A stretch of DNA of 35,740 nucleotides, from positions 1 to 35,740 of the forward strand of contig JAGGVC010000006.1 of NCBI GenBank assembly GCA_021158185.1, written 5' to 3'. A program made the translations under genes and the position numbers. Below, in pieces: positions 1 to 7,967 of the stretch. Below the pieces are notes generated by a model, which saw only the letters and a program-made list of their open reading frames with translations, did no database searches and was not told where the DNA came from. Numbering within the stretch: the stretch's first letter is position 1; each line of letters opens with the position of its first letter. Source of the stretch: a bacterium (GTDB lineage Bacteria; 4484-113; JAGGVC01).

Positions 1-147
1 ATCGGTGAATGGTGCCTTGTGCACACGGGGTTTATCATTCAGCGACTGAGCGAAGAGGAAGCCGAGGAAACGCTTCGGCTTCTGCGTGAGTATATTGACG
101 CCGTACCGGAAATGACCGGTGATCGGCAGGGAGATCGTGGTGCTTAA
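1..147 (+). CDS. hypC: HypC/HupF-family hydrogenase maturation chaperone, 3' end only
   Basis: Frame 1 is open from the first base to TAA and encodes 48 residues, too short for the ORF track. The stretch GEWCLVHTGFIIQRLSEEEA matches the conserved second half of HypC proteins, followed by the usual helix (AEETLRLLREYIDAV). HypC works with HypD as the scaffold on which the Fe(CN)2CO group of [NiFe] hydrogenase is built, and it escorts the group to the large subunit in the cytoplasm. The N-terminal essential Cys2 lies outside the window. The last 8 bases overlap the preferred hypD start, and hypE follows, so the identity is well supported by context as well as by sequence. The gene is cut by the window edge, not broken. 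Confidence 0.9.
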   Translation: MGEWCLVHTGFIIQRLSEEEAEETLRLLREYIDAVPEMTGDRQGDRGA

Positions 148-1273
148 CGAGGAAAGATTCCGCGATCCCCGATTGGCCAAAGCGCTGATAGATCGGATTC
201 AAAAGCTGATTGAAACTGTCGCACAAAGGAAAGAAGGGCTTCTCGGTACGGATGAAAATCCGATCAATCTAATGGAAGTATGCGGTACGCACACCGTCAA
301 CATTTTCCGAAGCGGGCTAAGGAGCATCTTCGACGAAATGCCGGGGCTTAGGCTTCTATCGGGCCCCGGATGCCCGGTGTGCGTGACTACGAATATGGAT
401 ATCGACGCCGCGCTCGCGATCGCGGCTAGGGACGATGTCGTCTTCGCGACGTTCGGAGATATGGTGAAAGTACCCGGAAGCAAGAAGAGTTTTGCCGTTC
501 TCAAGGCTGAAGGTGCAAGCATCAGGTTGATTTATTCACCGACAGAGCTTATCGAGATCGCAGAGTCCGCGCCCGATAAGCAGGTTTCGTTTCTCTCAAT
601 CGGCTTTGAGACGACGACGCCAGGCATCGCATATGCGATAAAGAAGGCCAAGGCGCTCGGCATAAGGAATCTATCGATTGTCGCGTCGAATAAGCTCGTT
701 CCACCCGCACTCAACGCGCTGTGCGCAAATCCTGATGTGAACCTGAACGGCTTCGTTCTGCCGGGGCATGTAACGACGATAATCGGGCTTGCCCCGTACG
801 AGCCGGTCGCACGAGATTTCGCGATGCCGTGTGTGGTGACGGGTTTCGAGCCGGTGGATATATTACGGGGCGTCGAAATGCTCGTTGCCCAGTTATCGGA
901 AGGCCGCGCCGAGGTTGAGTGCGCGTACAGGCGAGCGGTGCCGGTTAACGGCAATCCCGATGCAAGAAAGATAATGTCGCAGGTTTTCGAGCCGACCGAT
1001 ATGCGATGGCGCGGGCTTGGCGTGATTCCACAGTCTGGGCTGAAGCTCAATGCGCAGTACGAGGATTTCGACGCGCGGAATAGGTTCAATGTTGAAGCCT
1101 CAGAAGAGATTGAGAATCCGAAGTGCAGATGCGGTGATGTGCTCATCGGGAAGTGCCTGCCGACCGAATGCGAGCTTTTCGGGCGCGGATGCGATCCTGA
1201 GCATCCATTGGGCGCGTGCATGGTGAGTTCAGAAGGAACTTGCGCGGCGTATTATCGGTTTGGGTTCACATAA
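140..1273 (+). CDS. hypD: Hydrogenase maturation protein HypD
   Basis: HypD carries a [4Fe-4S] cluster and, with HypC and HypE, assembles the Fe(CN)2CO moiety of [NiFe] hydrogenases in the cytoplasm. Family signatures are visible: MEVCGTHT near the N-terminus, GPGCPVCVT about 35 residues later, FLSIGFETTTPG, GFVLPGHVTTIIG, and a C-terminal Cys-rich block (CRCGDVLIGKCLPTECELFG, then CAAYYRF) that holds the cluster ligands. The track starts at GTG 119, but GTG 140 gives MLNEERFRDP, which fits the family N-terminus, and it has AGGGAG (128-133) six bases upstream. This gives 377 residues, near the family length. It overlaps hypC by 8 bases and touches hypE with no gap, so the three are translationally coupled. 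No hydrogenase structural gene is in the window. Confidence 0.95.
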   Translation: MLNEERFRDPRLAKALIDRIQKLIETVAQRKEGLLGTDENPINLMEVCGTHTVNIFRSGLRSIFDEMPGLRLLSGPGCPVCVTTNMDIDAALAIAARDDVVFATFGDMVKVPGSKKSFAVLKAEGASIRLIYSPTELIEIAESAPDKQVSFLSIGFETTTPGIAYAIKKAKALGIRNLSIVASNKLVPPALNALCANPDVNLNGFVLPGHVTTIIGLAPYEPVARDFAMPCVVTGFEPVDILRGVEMLVAQLSEGRAEVECAYRRAVPVNGNPDARKIMSQVFEPTDMRWRGLGVIPQSGLKLNAQYEDFDARNRFNVEASEEIENPKCRCGDVLIGKCLPTECELFGRGCDPEHPLGACMVSSEGTCAAYYRFGFT

Positions 1274-2317
1274 ATGGAAAAGATGATCAGATTGGCACAT
1301 GGTGCAGGCGGTGTTCTATCGCATGAACTGCACAAATACATTGTCGAGCGGCTCGGCGGGCAGGATGCGAGCGCGCTTGCCGACGGTGCGGTGCTCGACC
1401 TCGATGAAATGGGCGCGGGGCAGGGCGGCAGGCTGGTGTTTACCACCGACAGCTTTGTCATCGTACCAAGAAAATTTCCTGGAGGAGATATCGGCAAGCT
1501 TGCGGTGTGCGGGACGATAAACGATCTTGCAGTTATGGGTGCAAGGCCGGTTGCGATTTCGATGGCGCTTGTTATAGAGGAAGGGCTTGAAACTGAGAAG
1601 CTCGGCGAATATCTTGAGAGCGCTGCGATGGTCGCTGCCGAATGCGATGTACGGATCGTGACAGGCGATACGAAGGTCGTGGAAAGGGGTAGTGCGGACA
1701 GGCTTTTCATTAACACGAGCGGAATCGGCATCACAGAAGGTGGTAATGAAATCGGCCCGCAGATGGCGCGGCCAGGACAGAAGATTCTGATAAACGGGAA
1801 CTTGGGAGACCACTCGATTGCCGTTGTTTCTGCGCGTGAGGGGTTATCGTTTGCAGGCCAGATCGAGAGCGACTGTGCGCCGCTTTTCGGGTTGATCGGA
1901 AACGTGCTTGAAGCTGCCGGTGGAAAAGTAAAGGTGATGCGTGATCCAACCAGAGGCGGGCTTGCAAGCGTACTGAATGAGATAGCCGGATCGAGCCGTG
2001 TGAACATTAGGATCGACGAGGCCGAGATTCCGGTGAACGATAAAGTTATGGGTGCCTGCGGGCTTCTCGGATACGACGTTTTTCACTTGGCTAACGAGGG
2101 TAAGTGCGTGTTCTTCATCGAGGATGACGACGGCGCGGTCGAAAACGCGCTTCAAGCAATGCACGCGCATCCGCTCGGACGCGATGCCGCGGTCATTGGC
2201 GAAGTTGAAGGAATAGTAGATGAAGGCGCGACGCCGCGCGTTATCCTTAAAACGATTATAGGCGGAAGGCGCATCATCGATGTGCTTACGGGCGATTTGC
2301 TGCCGAGAATCTGCTGA
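1274..2317 (+). CDS. hypE: Hydrogenase maturation protein HypE (carbamoyl dehydratase)
   Basis: HypE uses ATP to dehydrate the thiocarbamate that HypF places on its C-terminal cysteine, making the cyanide ligands of the [NiFe] hydrogenase active site. The protein is 347 residues, the normal size, and ends in PRIC, the diagnostic C-terminal tail whose last Cys is modified. The N-terminal LAHGAGG motif and the PurM/AIR-synthase-like fold (TTDSFVIVPRKFPGGDIGKLAVCGTINDLAV, MRDPTRGGLASVLNE) are present. The ATG directly follows the hypD stop codon, and the hypD end provides little room for its own Shine-Dalgarno, so translation is probably coupled. About 120 non-coding bases follow before the cysteine desulfurase gene. 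The identity is secure. Confidence 0.97.
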   Translation: MEKMIRLAHGAGGVLSHELHKYIVERLGGQDASALADGAVLDLDEMGAGQGGRLVFTTDSFVIVPRKFPGGDIGKLAVCGTINDLAVMGARPVAISMALVIEEGLETEKLGEYLESAAMVAAECDVRIVTGDTKVVERGSADRLFINTSGIGITEGGNEIGPQMARPGQKILINGNLGDHSIAVVSAREGLSFAGQIESDCAPLFGLIGNVLEAAGGKVKVMRDPTRGGLASVLNEIAGSSRVNIRIDEAEIPVNDKVMGACGLLGYDVFHLANEGKCVFFIEDDDGAVENALQAMHAHPLGRDAAVIGEVEGIVDEGATPRVILKTIIGGRRIIDVLTGDLLPRIC

Positions 2318-2440
2318 GTGAAGGAAACTGGTATCTTATGGCACCTTTTCCGGAATCCTGCACCTGTTTTTTGATCATTTTCGGTGCGGTGCGGTAAAAA
2401 TAGATGACATTGGGCGCTTGCAACTATCAGAGGTGTAATT

Positions 2441-3598
2441 ATGCAAACAGTTTATCTTGATCATTCGGCAACATCTTATGTGCTTCCGGAAGTGTTGGAG
2501 GCGATGCTGCCGTATTTCAGCGACCAGTTCGGCAATCCGTCGAGCCTCCACTCACTTGGACGTGCGAACAGAAAAATCCTGGAAGATTGCAGGGAACGCG
2601 TTGCGGATTTGATGAGAATTGAACACGCTGACGTGATTTTCACGGGCAGCGGAAGCGAAGCGGACAACCTGGCCATCATCGGCAGCCTGCTTGCGCAGCG
2701 TGATAAAGGAAATCACATCATCATATCCACAATTGAGCATCACGCTGTCGAGCACACTTGCGAGTTTGCAAAGAAATATCTCGGAGCCGAAGTAACGTAC
2801 GTGCCGGTTGACGAATACGCAAGGCTGCGACTCGATAAGCTCGAAGACGCGATAACGGATAAAACGGTGCTCGTATCGATAATGAGCGCCAACAACGAGG
2901 TAGGCACGATTCAGGATATTGATGCGATTGCCGAGATATGCAAGAAAAAGGGCGTGAGATTCCACAGCGACGTTGTCCAGTCCATCGGCCTTCATGACCT
3001 TGACCTGAAAAATAAACCAATAGATATGGCGAGCTTTGCAGCGCACAAATTCTACGGGCCGAAGGGCGTGGGCTGTCTGATCAAGCGAAAGGGGCTTAAG
3101 ATCGTGCCGCTCGTCCACGGCGGAGCACAGGAATTCGGGCTGCGTGCGGGAACGGAGAACATACCCGGCATCGTAGGACTGACGAAAGCGCTCGATATTG
3201 CGATGACTCATATGCCCGAAAACATCGAAAGGCTTACCGCTCTGCGAGACAAGTTCGTAAAAAACGTGTTGGAGAACATTACCGATACGCACCTGAACGG
3301 TCATCCGACATTCAGGCTTCCGCACAACGCGAATATAGGCTTTTCCAGGATCGAAGGTGAAAGTATCCTGCTTCAACTCGATATGCACGGAATCGCAGCA
3401 TCGAGCGGTAGCGCGTGCACTTCGAACAGCCTCGATCCGAGTCACGTGCTTACGGCGATGGGACTTGAACCTGTCGTAGTACAAGGCAGTGTGCGATTCA
3501 CGCTGGGGCATCGTACGACTGATGAAGATATTGACTACGTTCTCGAAATCTTGCCTGGCATCATCGAAAAACTGAGAAGCATCAGCGCGGTGTATTGA
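2441..3598 (+). CDS. Cysteine desulfurase, NifS/IscS type (PLP-dependent)
   Basis: A 385-residue aminotransferase class V protein that takes sulfur from cysteine for Fe-S cluster or thiolation pathways. The start YLDHSATSYVLPEVLEAM is the standard NifS/IscS N-terminus. The PLP-binding lysine lies in SFAAHKFYGPKGVGCL, and the catalytic cysteine is in the mobile loop SSGSACTSNSLDPSHVL. The GAQEFGLRAGTENIPGIVG motif (family GGGQE...RSGTEN) is also clear. GAGGTG lies five bases before the ATG. It follows hypCDE in the same direction after about 120 bases; since HypD, hydrogenases, IspG and the Kor ferredoxin all need Fe-S clusters, it could serve them. The downstream mnmA (28.5 kb) also needs a desulfurase. 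No iscU or nifU scaffold is adjacent, so I do not assign nifS or iscS. Confidence 0.93.
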   Translation: MQTVYLDHSATSYVLPEVLEAMLPYFSDQFGNPSSLHSLGRANRKILEDCRERVADLMRIEHADVIFTGSGSEADNLAIIGSLLAQRDKGNHIIISTIEHHAVEHTCEFAKKYLGAEVTYVPVDEYARLRLDKLEDAITDKTVLVSIMSANNEVGTIQDIDAIAEICKKKGVRFHSDVVQSIGLHDLDLKNKPIDMASFAAHKFYGPKGVGCLIKRKGLKIVPLVHGGAQEFGLRAGTENIPGIVGLTKALDIAMTHMPENIERLTALRDKFVKNVLENITDTHLNGHPTFRLPHNANIGFSRIEGESILLQLDMHGIAASSGSACTSNSLDPSHVLTAMGLEPVVVQGSVRFTLGHRTTDEDIDYVLEILPGIIEKLRSISAVY

Positions 3599-3648
3599 TT
3601 TCTAATTAAGCCTGTTTTGTGAGCATCACTGAAGTTTATGCAGGGCGG

Positions 3649-4245
3649 CTATTCTCCAGAAAACGATCCTCTGAAGATAAAGTCTGATTGGGGCTTGCGC
3701 GGCGAGGGAAATTCGCGTTCCTGAAGCTCGTCCGGAAGGAAGTCCCGCGGCGCAATCTTCCCGATTGCAATTGCAACAATCGGAGTGTAGCCTTCAGGAA
3801 TATCCAACTTTTCGATTGCCTCTTCCGCGCTGAATCCGGCCATTGTGTGTGTTACGTAGCCGCGGCGCGTGGCTTCAAGAGCGAGGAAGCCGCAAGCGCA
3901 GCCGCAGTCGTAGAAACTCCATTTGTTAGGCTCGCCATTGTGGCTGAATGTATCCTTGGCTGCGACGATTAAAAGGGCGGAGGCTTTTTTTGCCCAGTCC
4001 CAGTTATATTGAACCAGTATGGCTTTGAACCTGTCGAAATTCGGTGTTCCCGACAGTGCGAAAACGAAGCGCCACGGTTGTTCGTTATAGGCGCTTGGAG
4101 CGAATCGTGCGGCCTCAAAAATGGCGAACAGATCATCGCGCAGAATCGGATCCCCCGTCATTGATCTCGGAGACCAGCGTTCAAGGATATGCGGAAGGAT
4201 TTCGTATTCTGCAAGCCGATTGTCGTGTCCCATTATCGAAATCAT
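3649..4245 (-). CDS. Nitroreductase-family FMN oxidoreductase
   Basis: A 198-residue protein of the NADPH/NADH-dependent flavin nitroreductase fold. The N-terminal block RWSPRSMTGDPILRDDLFAI and the ARFAPSAYNEQPWRFVFA motif are the classic FMN-binding start of the family (R-S-x-R then APSA.N.QPWRF). The centre has DCGCACGFLALEATRRGYVTHTM, and the C-terminus has GYTPIVAIAIGK. The physiological substrate cannot be told: family members reduce nitro compounds, quinones or flavins. GAGGAG lies nine bases before the chosen ATG. It is the last gene of a minus-strand run with the MBL-fold hydrolase, about 150 bases away, and it converges on the cysteine desulfurase gene with a 50-base gap that shows no terminator. 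Confidence 0.9.
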   Translation of the reverse strand: MISIMGHDNRLAEYEILPHILERWSPRSMTGDPILRDDLFAIFEAARFAPSAYNEQPWRFVFALSGTPNFDRFKAILVQYNWDWAKKASALLIVAAKDTFSHNGEPNKWSFYDCGCACGFLALEATRRGYVTHTMAGFSAEEAIEKLDIPEGYTPIVAIAIGKIAPRDFLPDELQEREFPSPRKPQSDFIFRGSFSGE

Positions 4246-4330
4246 GGCTCAAAACTCCTCAAAAGAGCAAATCGTTAGCCGGATTGTATGTTCGCTTACA
4301 CTAATGTGCGTTCACAAATGGCGTCTCGTT

Positions 4331-4352
4331 CCGGAATCTGTTACGGTTCCGG
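4331..4352. repeat. Short inverted repeat upstream of the nitroreductase gene
   Basis: CCGGAA and TTCCGG form a perfect 6-base inverted repeat with a 10-base centre, in the 147-base gap between the MBL-fold gene and the nitroreductase gene. It could be an operator half-site pair or the base of a weak intercistronic hairpin. No U-tract follows on the minus strand, so it is not a convincing terminator. Confidence 0.35.
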
Positions 4353-4392
4353 AGTCGGCGTAGTTTAGCAAAAAAACGGTGCAATTCTATCT

Positions 4393-5043
4393 TCAGAAAC
4401 CTTCACCGCCCATTTCACGAACAAACGGGTTTGAACGCTTTTCTACGCCAATCGTAGTCGACGAACCGTGGCCAGGGAAAACCCGCGTATCATCAGGCAG
4501 GGCGTAGAGCTTGGTGCGGATTGCGCGAATAAGAGCTTCGTGGTCAGAGCCGGGAAGATCCGTTCTGCCGATGCCACCTGCAAATAAAGCATCGCCTACC
4601 AACGCGTCAAGTCCGTTGATAATTGCAATTCCGCCCGGCGAATGCCCCGGAATTTCAAGAATGTCGAACGCATGTTCACCTAGCTTAAGGGACGTCTCCG
4701 CGGATATGAATTCATCGGGCTCGGGCGATGATTCGGCGTCAAAGCCGAACATTGCAGCCATTTCGGTTTGAGAGTGGAGCATATGTGCATCGGCCTTGTG
4801 CATCATAAGGCGCGATTCCGGAAACTCGTTCTTGAAAAAGCGATTGTTGAAAGTGTGGTCGAAATGGCCGTGCGTGTCGATGATGAATCGAAGGACGAGG
4901 TTCGCACGGGTAATGCGCTCCGCGATGAAGTCTGAGCCGATTCCCGGATCTACAATCATAGCCTCGCGACTCTGTTCGTCGAACCATAGATAGACGTTGT
5001 TGGCGAGAGGACCGCAAATATGACATTCAAGGCTAAGACTCAT
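4393..5043 (-). CDS. Metallo-beta-lactamase-fold hydrolase, glyoxalase II-like
   Basis: A cytoplasmic binuclear-metal hydrolase. DTHGHFDHTFNN carries the HxHxDH metal signature, and IPGHSPGGIAI and VFPGHGSSTTIG supply the later His ligands, all in the order found in small hydroxyacylglutathione-hydrolase-like enzymes. The substrate is unknown; thioesters such as S-lactoylglutathione are known for relatives, but the family is broad. The track starts at 5082; I prefer ATG 5043 (MSLSLECHICGPLANNVYLW) because AGGAA lies just upstream and the family normally begins here, which gives 216 residues. It sits about 80 bases after the propeller-like gene and upstream of the nitroreductase, and may share a transcript with recX. 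Confidence 0.9.
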   Translation of the reverse strand: MSLSLECHICGPLANNVYLWFDEQSREAMIVDPGIGSDFIAERITRANLVLRFIIDTHGHFDHTFNNRFFKNEFPESRLMMHKADAHMLHSQTEMAAMFGFDAESSPEPDEFISAETSLKLGEHAFDILEIPGHSPGGIAIINGLDALVGDALFAGGIGRTDLPGSDHEALIRAIRTKLYALPDDTRVFPGHGSSTTIGVEKRSNPFVREMGGEGF

Positions 5044-5121
5044 CGTATATTCCTGCGCAAAAGCTGAGCAGTAAACGGCCATCGAAGTATTCTGAACTGT
5101 TTCAAGTTGAGTTTCATCCTT

Positions 5122-6369
5122 TTAGCTTGCTCCTTCCTGGATCGGGGCACCGTCCGATTCCTGCACTTCCGATGTTTCAAGCAGCTCAAGCCGATTGGAG
5201 TTTTCAATTACTACAGCGGCGAAATTTCCATTCGGGGAGCATGCAGCAAGCCGCACATTCGGGGCAACCGTGGAGTATGTGCCCTGAGAAAGGATAACGA
5301 AACGCGGAGCAAGCATTTTGCCGTCACCGGAACGTGGCTTGAAAACGGCAGCATAGCAGGAATCGTTGATTTGCCAAACACGCGTGAATTGCCCTCTCAG
5401 TGCGGACGGCCTTAGCGCGATTCTGCTGCTGGGTCGAATCTCCCACCAGTTGCTTGGATCAAGCCCGGCCTTTCCTGCGGCCTTTCGAGGATCGAGAAGG
5501 ACTGTTATTCCGCTCGAATCGGCGATAAGACCATCAGGAAGAAGCGTGCCCTGGATTAACGGCAATTCCTCGCTGTTTTCGGAAGCCAGACCTACAAGCA
5601 GCGGTGGATCGTAAACCTGCTTTCGAAAGATCGCGGTTGAAATCCAAAGTCTGTACGAACCCTCTTCGAATGCAAGGTTCGATACAAGACCAGGGGAACC
5701 CGGTAGTGCTTTTCCGTTTGACCGGATCATACCCATCTGCTTCTGTGCGGTTAGGTCGAAAACGCAAATCTCACTGCCTACTGAGGATGAAGGATGGCGT
5801 GAAATTGCTAGATAACGATCATCACTGGAAAAGCTGCCAGCTCTCAAAAAAAAGCCATCCGGTAGGTCAAGTGAAATTGATTCTCTTACGATTCCTTGTT
5901 CGAACCTTAGCAAGATGCAGGCAGGATGCTTTCCTTCTGGAATGGTCGGCCAAATCAGAAGGTATTTCCTCGATGGTGAGTATTCAAGGGCAACGTTGGT
6001 CAGCCATTCCGGGTTCGGAATGAGGTTTGCGAGAAAACCCGATGGAACGGTTTTTTTCTTGGAAGGACCTTCGGTATTCAACTCCCAGATGGCTGCTCCT
6101 TCCGGATTGGCGAGGTAAATACACAGGTTCGAGTCATCTCTGAAAGTGATGTTCGTTATATATCCTTCATCGAAGTTCCAGACACCAACGCGCTTGAAAG
6201 TGAGATGAACCGATGGTGCCGGCGCAATTGTCTCAGCGCTGCATTCCAGCGGAGAAAAGAATCCAATTGAAATAGACAACTGAATGAAGAACATTGTCTT
6301 CAGCAAGAGGATTGCCAGCTTCGTAAGTCGTTCTCGCAGCATGTTTTCAGCTTGATTCAAAGATTTCAT
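5122..6369 (-). CDS. Exported beta-propeller-like protein of unknown function
   Basis: I do not recognise this 415-residue protein as a named family. A hydrophobic segment at about residues 17-38 followed by ECSA-ET looks like a signal peptide with cleavage after the Ala. The mature part has repeated patterns of the kind seen in TolB/WD40-like propellers: SPSRKYLLIW, FSSDDRYLAIS with SEICVFDLTAQKQ, and SPNGNFAAVVIENSNRLELLE. The first ATG overlaps the recX end by 23 bases and has AAGG seven bases upstream; ATG 6342 (residue 10) would remove the overlap and still keep the signal peptide, so the start is open. The position behind recX suggests cotranscription, not a shared function. Confidence 0.7.
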   Translation of the reverse strand: MKSLNQAENMLRERLTKLAILLLKTMFFIQLSISIGFFSPLECSAETIAPAPSVHLTFKRVGVWNFDEGYITNITFRDDSNLCIYLANPEGAAIWELNTEGPSKKKTVPSGFLANLIPNPEWLTNVALEYSPSRKYLLIWPTIPEGKHPACILLRFEQGIVRESISLDLPDGFFLRAGSFSSDDRYLAISRHPSSSVGSEICVFDLTAQKQMGMIRSNGKALPGSPGLVSNLAFEEGSYRLWISTAIFRKQVYDPPLLVGLASENSEELPLIQGTLLPDGLIADSSGITVLLDPRKAAGKAGLDPSNWWEIRPSSRIALRPSALRGQFTRVWQINDSCYAAVFKPRSGDGKMLAPRFVILSQGTYSTVAPNVRLAACSPNGNFAAVVIENSNRLELLETSEVQESDGAPIQEGAS

Positions 6370-7063
6370 CCATTAACCTTGAAATAATATGGGTTTCATA
6401 GCCATGGCGGTAAAGGGCTCTCGCGGCTTTCATTCGTGTTTCACTTCGGACTTTTGCTCCATCGCCTTCAGCAGGGAGGTATTTCCCGCCCCTCTTTGAA
6501 AGCCATTTGCGCGCGCTCGAAAGCTGGCTTTCATCGTCGGCTATGCTTCTAACGATGTCCGCTGCGGTACTTCTCTCGATGCCTTTATGTGTAAGCTCGT
6601 TGATGATAATCCTGACGCCCTTCCCGGGCTTTTTCAGCCGAATCGAGGCGACCCTCTCAGCTATCACCGGTTCATTGACGATGTTTAGCTTTCCGATTTC
6701 CACAAGAGCAAACTCTACCGCCTCTCGTCTAAACGAACGCAACCTCAATTTACGCTTAAGCTCCGCAAATGTATGGTCGCGCATTCCGACTAAGCTAAGA
6801 GCGGTCGTGAGCGCACGCGCATTTTGGATATCTTTCCACAACAGCAAACGCAACTCCTCAGAGACCTCTGTTCCGCGGCCGATTTCGTGCTTCTCGACGA
6901 AGGATTTGGGGGCACGCCATACAGTACCGTCATCCCAGTAAATCCTGACGGTGGATGATCGTCCGCGTGCGGGCCCGATTCTCGATATGCAGGCATCGCA
7001 CAGTTCAGGCTGTGCACCATCGCGGATAAGAATCCAGTTGTTGCTTCCAAAGGATTTCGGCAT
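6347..7063 (-). CDS. recX: RecX-family regulator of RecA
   Basis: RecX proteins bind RecA filaments and cap or limit recombinase activity. This 238-residue protein has the helical RecX repeats: AREYL-type ALTTALSLVGMRDHTFAELKRKLRLRSF, then AVEFALVEIGKLNIVNEPVIAERVASIRLKKPGKGVRIIINELTHKGI (the F.R.R...GP..I..EL..KGI pattern), and a third repeat near the C-terminus (MKAARALYRHGYETHIISRLMDEI). About 70 N-terminal residues form an extra beta-rich region typical of longer RecX proteins. No recA is beside it. A promoter of consensus spacing lies upstream (7097-7125), leaving a leader of about 30 bases with no Shine-Dalgarno. It probably heads a minus-strand run with the propeller-like gene. Confidence 0.88.
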   Translation of the reverse strand: MPKSFGSNNWILIRDGAQPELCDACISRIGPARGRSSTVRIYWDDGTVWRAPKSFVEKHEIGRGTEVSEELRLLLWKDIQNARALTTALSLVGMRDHTFAELKRKLRLRSFRREAVEFALVEIGKLNIVNEPVIAERVASIRLKKPGKGVRIIINELTHKGIERSTAADIVRSIADDESQLSSARKWLSKRGGKYLPAEGDGAKVRSETRMKAARALYRHGYETHIISRLMDEIFESS

Positions 7064-7096
7064 AACACTGCAACGCTAAGCATCGAGCTGACCACG

Positions 7097-7125
7097 ATTC
7101 TAGCATGGGCATTTTAAGCCGTAAA
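7097..7125 (-). promoter_or_regulatory. Predicted promoter of recX
   Basis: Read on the minus strand: TTTACG, a 17-base spacer, then TAGAAT with an upstream TG (TGCTAGAAT), an extended -10. The same nine-base element appears at 18098-18106. The start site would fall near 7090. Confidence 0.6.
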
Positions 7126-7216
7126 TCTGTCCGGATATTTCAGGGGGATTGCGATATTCAGGCCCTCAAATTCACTTTTCCGCTCGGATACCGGCATGGC
7201 GCGATTGAAGAATATC

Positions 7217-7225
7217 TGGTATAAT
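7217..7225 (+). promoter_or_regulatory. Extended -10 promoter of the candidate small RNA
   Basis: TGGTATAAT is a perfect -10 hexamer with the extended TGn. The predicted start, about seven bases on (near 7232), coincides with the first base of the closing stem of the structured RNA. No good -35 is seen at 17 bases, which extended -10 promoters can lack. Confidence 0.65.
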
Positions 7226-7231
7226 TGAATT

Positions 7232-7374
7232 GCCCTGCGTACCTGTGGGTGTTATGTTGATGGAGTCAACACTTTGGTCGAGGGAACCGGGTATTGTGTA
7301 GTCTCGTGGGGCTGCACCTAGGTGCCCACTTGGAAGCTACGGCTGTACCAATGTTGCCCACACCGCGGGGTTTT
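7232..7374 (+). ncRNA. Candidate structured small RNA, 6S-like architecture
   Basis: This gap between divergent recX and the thioredoxin gene contains no ORF but nests perfectly paired segments. CCCTGCG (7233-7239) pairs with CGCGGGG (7364-7370) and TGTGGG (7244-7249) with CCCACA (7357-7362), forming a long closing stem. Inside, GGTA (7290-7293) pairs with TACC (7346-7349) and GTAG (7298-7301) with CTAC (7337-7340). The apex is GTGG/CCAC around the palindrome GCACCTAGGTGC (7314-7325). The 5' side of the central bubble can fold its own hairpin, TGTTGA-TGGAG-TCAACA (7255-7271). An extended -10 precedes the stem, and TTTT follows it. Length near 143 bases, a closing stem, a large bubble and an apical arm fit 6S RNA, but no conserved 6S sequence was recognised. 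SRP, RNase P and tmRNA core motifs are absent. Confidence 0.6.
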
Positions 7375-7415
7375 GCTTAACTATGAATGCTATATGGAAT
7401 CTACCGTGCAGGTTT

Positions 7416-7424
7416 TGATAAAAT
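7416..7424 (+). promoter_or_regulatory. Extended -10 element before the thioredoxin gene
   Basis: TGATAAAAT (TGn plus TAAAAT) ends 12 bases before ATG 7437, so the mRNA leader would be about six bases and the gene has no Shine-Dalgarno. It belongs to the set of start-proximal -10 elements in this window. Confidence 0.5.
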
Positions 7425-7436
7425 CAGCGCGATTGT

Positions 7437-7763
7437 ATGAGCATAAATTCACTTAACCTGAATACGTTCGAGAAAGAGATCAGTTCTGCAAAGCAGCCTG
7501 TTATCTGTTTTTTCTGGACTGCTTACTGTAGCGCCTGCAACCAAATGAGTGTTGCGATAAGCAATCTCGAGCGGCGACTTGGAGACAGCGCGAAGTTCTG
7601 CACGATAAACCTTGAAGAGTATCCAAAGATTAGCGATCATGCTGGTGTTATCGTTGTACCTACCGTCATTATCTATAAGAACGGACGTGCCGTAACACGG
7701 ATATTCGGACTAACAGGCGAAGAAGAGCTCGGTTACACCATAGAAGAAATGATTGTTGCCTGA
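7437..7763 (+). CDS. Thioredoxin-family protein (CSAC active site)
   Basis: A 108-residue single-domain thioredoxin fold with no signal peptide, so it should be cytoplasmic. The redox motif is WTAYCSAC (Cys31 and Cys34) in place of the usual WCGPC, and the cis-Pro segment IVVPTVIIYKNG follows at the right distance, ending with GEEELGYTIEEMI. It would reduce or exchange disulfides; the changed residues between the cysteines should shift its redox potential compared with classical TrxA, so I do not call it trxA. There is no Shine-Dalgarno before ATG 7437, but a start-proximal extended -10 is present. It stands alone, downstream of the candidate small RNA. Confidence 0.88.
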   Translation: MSINSLNLNTFEKEISSAKQPVICFFWTAYCSACNQMSVAISNLERRLGDSAKFCTINLEEYPKISDHAGVIVVPTVIIYKNGRAVTRIFGLTGEEELGYTIEEMIVA

Positions 7764-7930
7764 AACAGCAACAAAGTCGCAACAGCTCTGAAATCTCCGA
7801 ATCCACACTGTTAATTGATTGAAACCATCTCCAATCAAATGAATATGCTGGCGGCAAATTGTCCAATTTCGACTGAGATTAGTGCTTGAGAAACCTGTAC
7901 AAAAAAAATAATTTCAGCGTGCATACGATA

Positions 7931-7959
7931 TTGACGAAAGAAATTAAGAATCTTATAAT
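7931..7959 (+). promoter_or_regulatory. Near-consensus sigma-70-type promoter, almost leaderless
   Basis: TTGACG, a 17-base spacer and TATAAT. The start codon at 7968 is only eight bases after the -10, so the predicted start of transcription is at or one to two bases before the ATG. It is the best canonical promoter in the window and the strongest single case for leaderless mRNA. Confidence 0.8.
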
Positions 7960-7967
7960 TCCGGCCT

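Noticed and set aside
532-1221. Long antisense ORFs inside hypD, hypE, nifS-like and other genes in the track.
   Set aside because: They are frame shadows of strongly conserved genes, with no independent start signals or domains.
7340-7375. ACCGCG followed by GGGGTTTT looked like a T-box antiterminator/terminator before the thioredoxin gene.
   Set aside because: The other T-box elements (full GGGTGGNACCGCG, specifier loop, AG bulge) are missing, and the bases are already used in the closing stem of the candidate small RNA.
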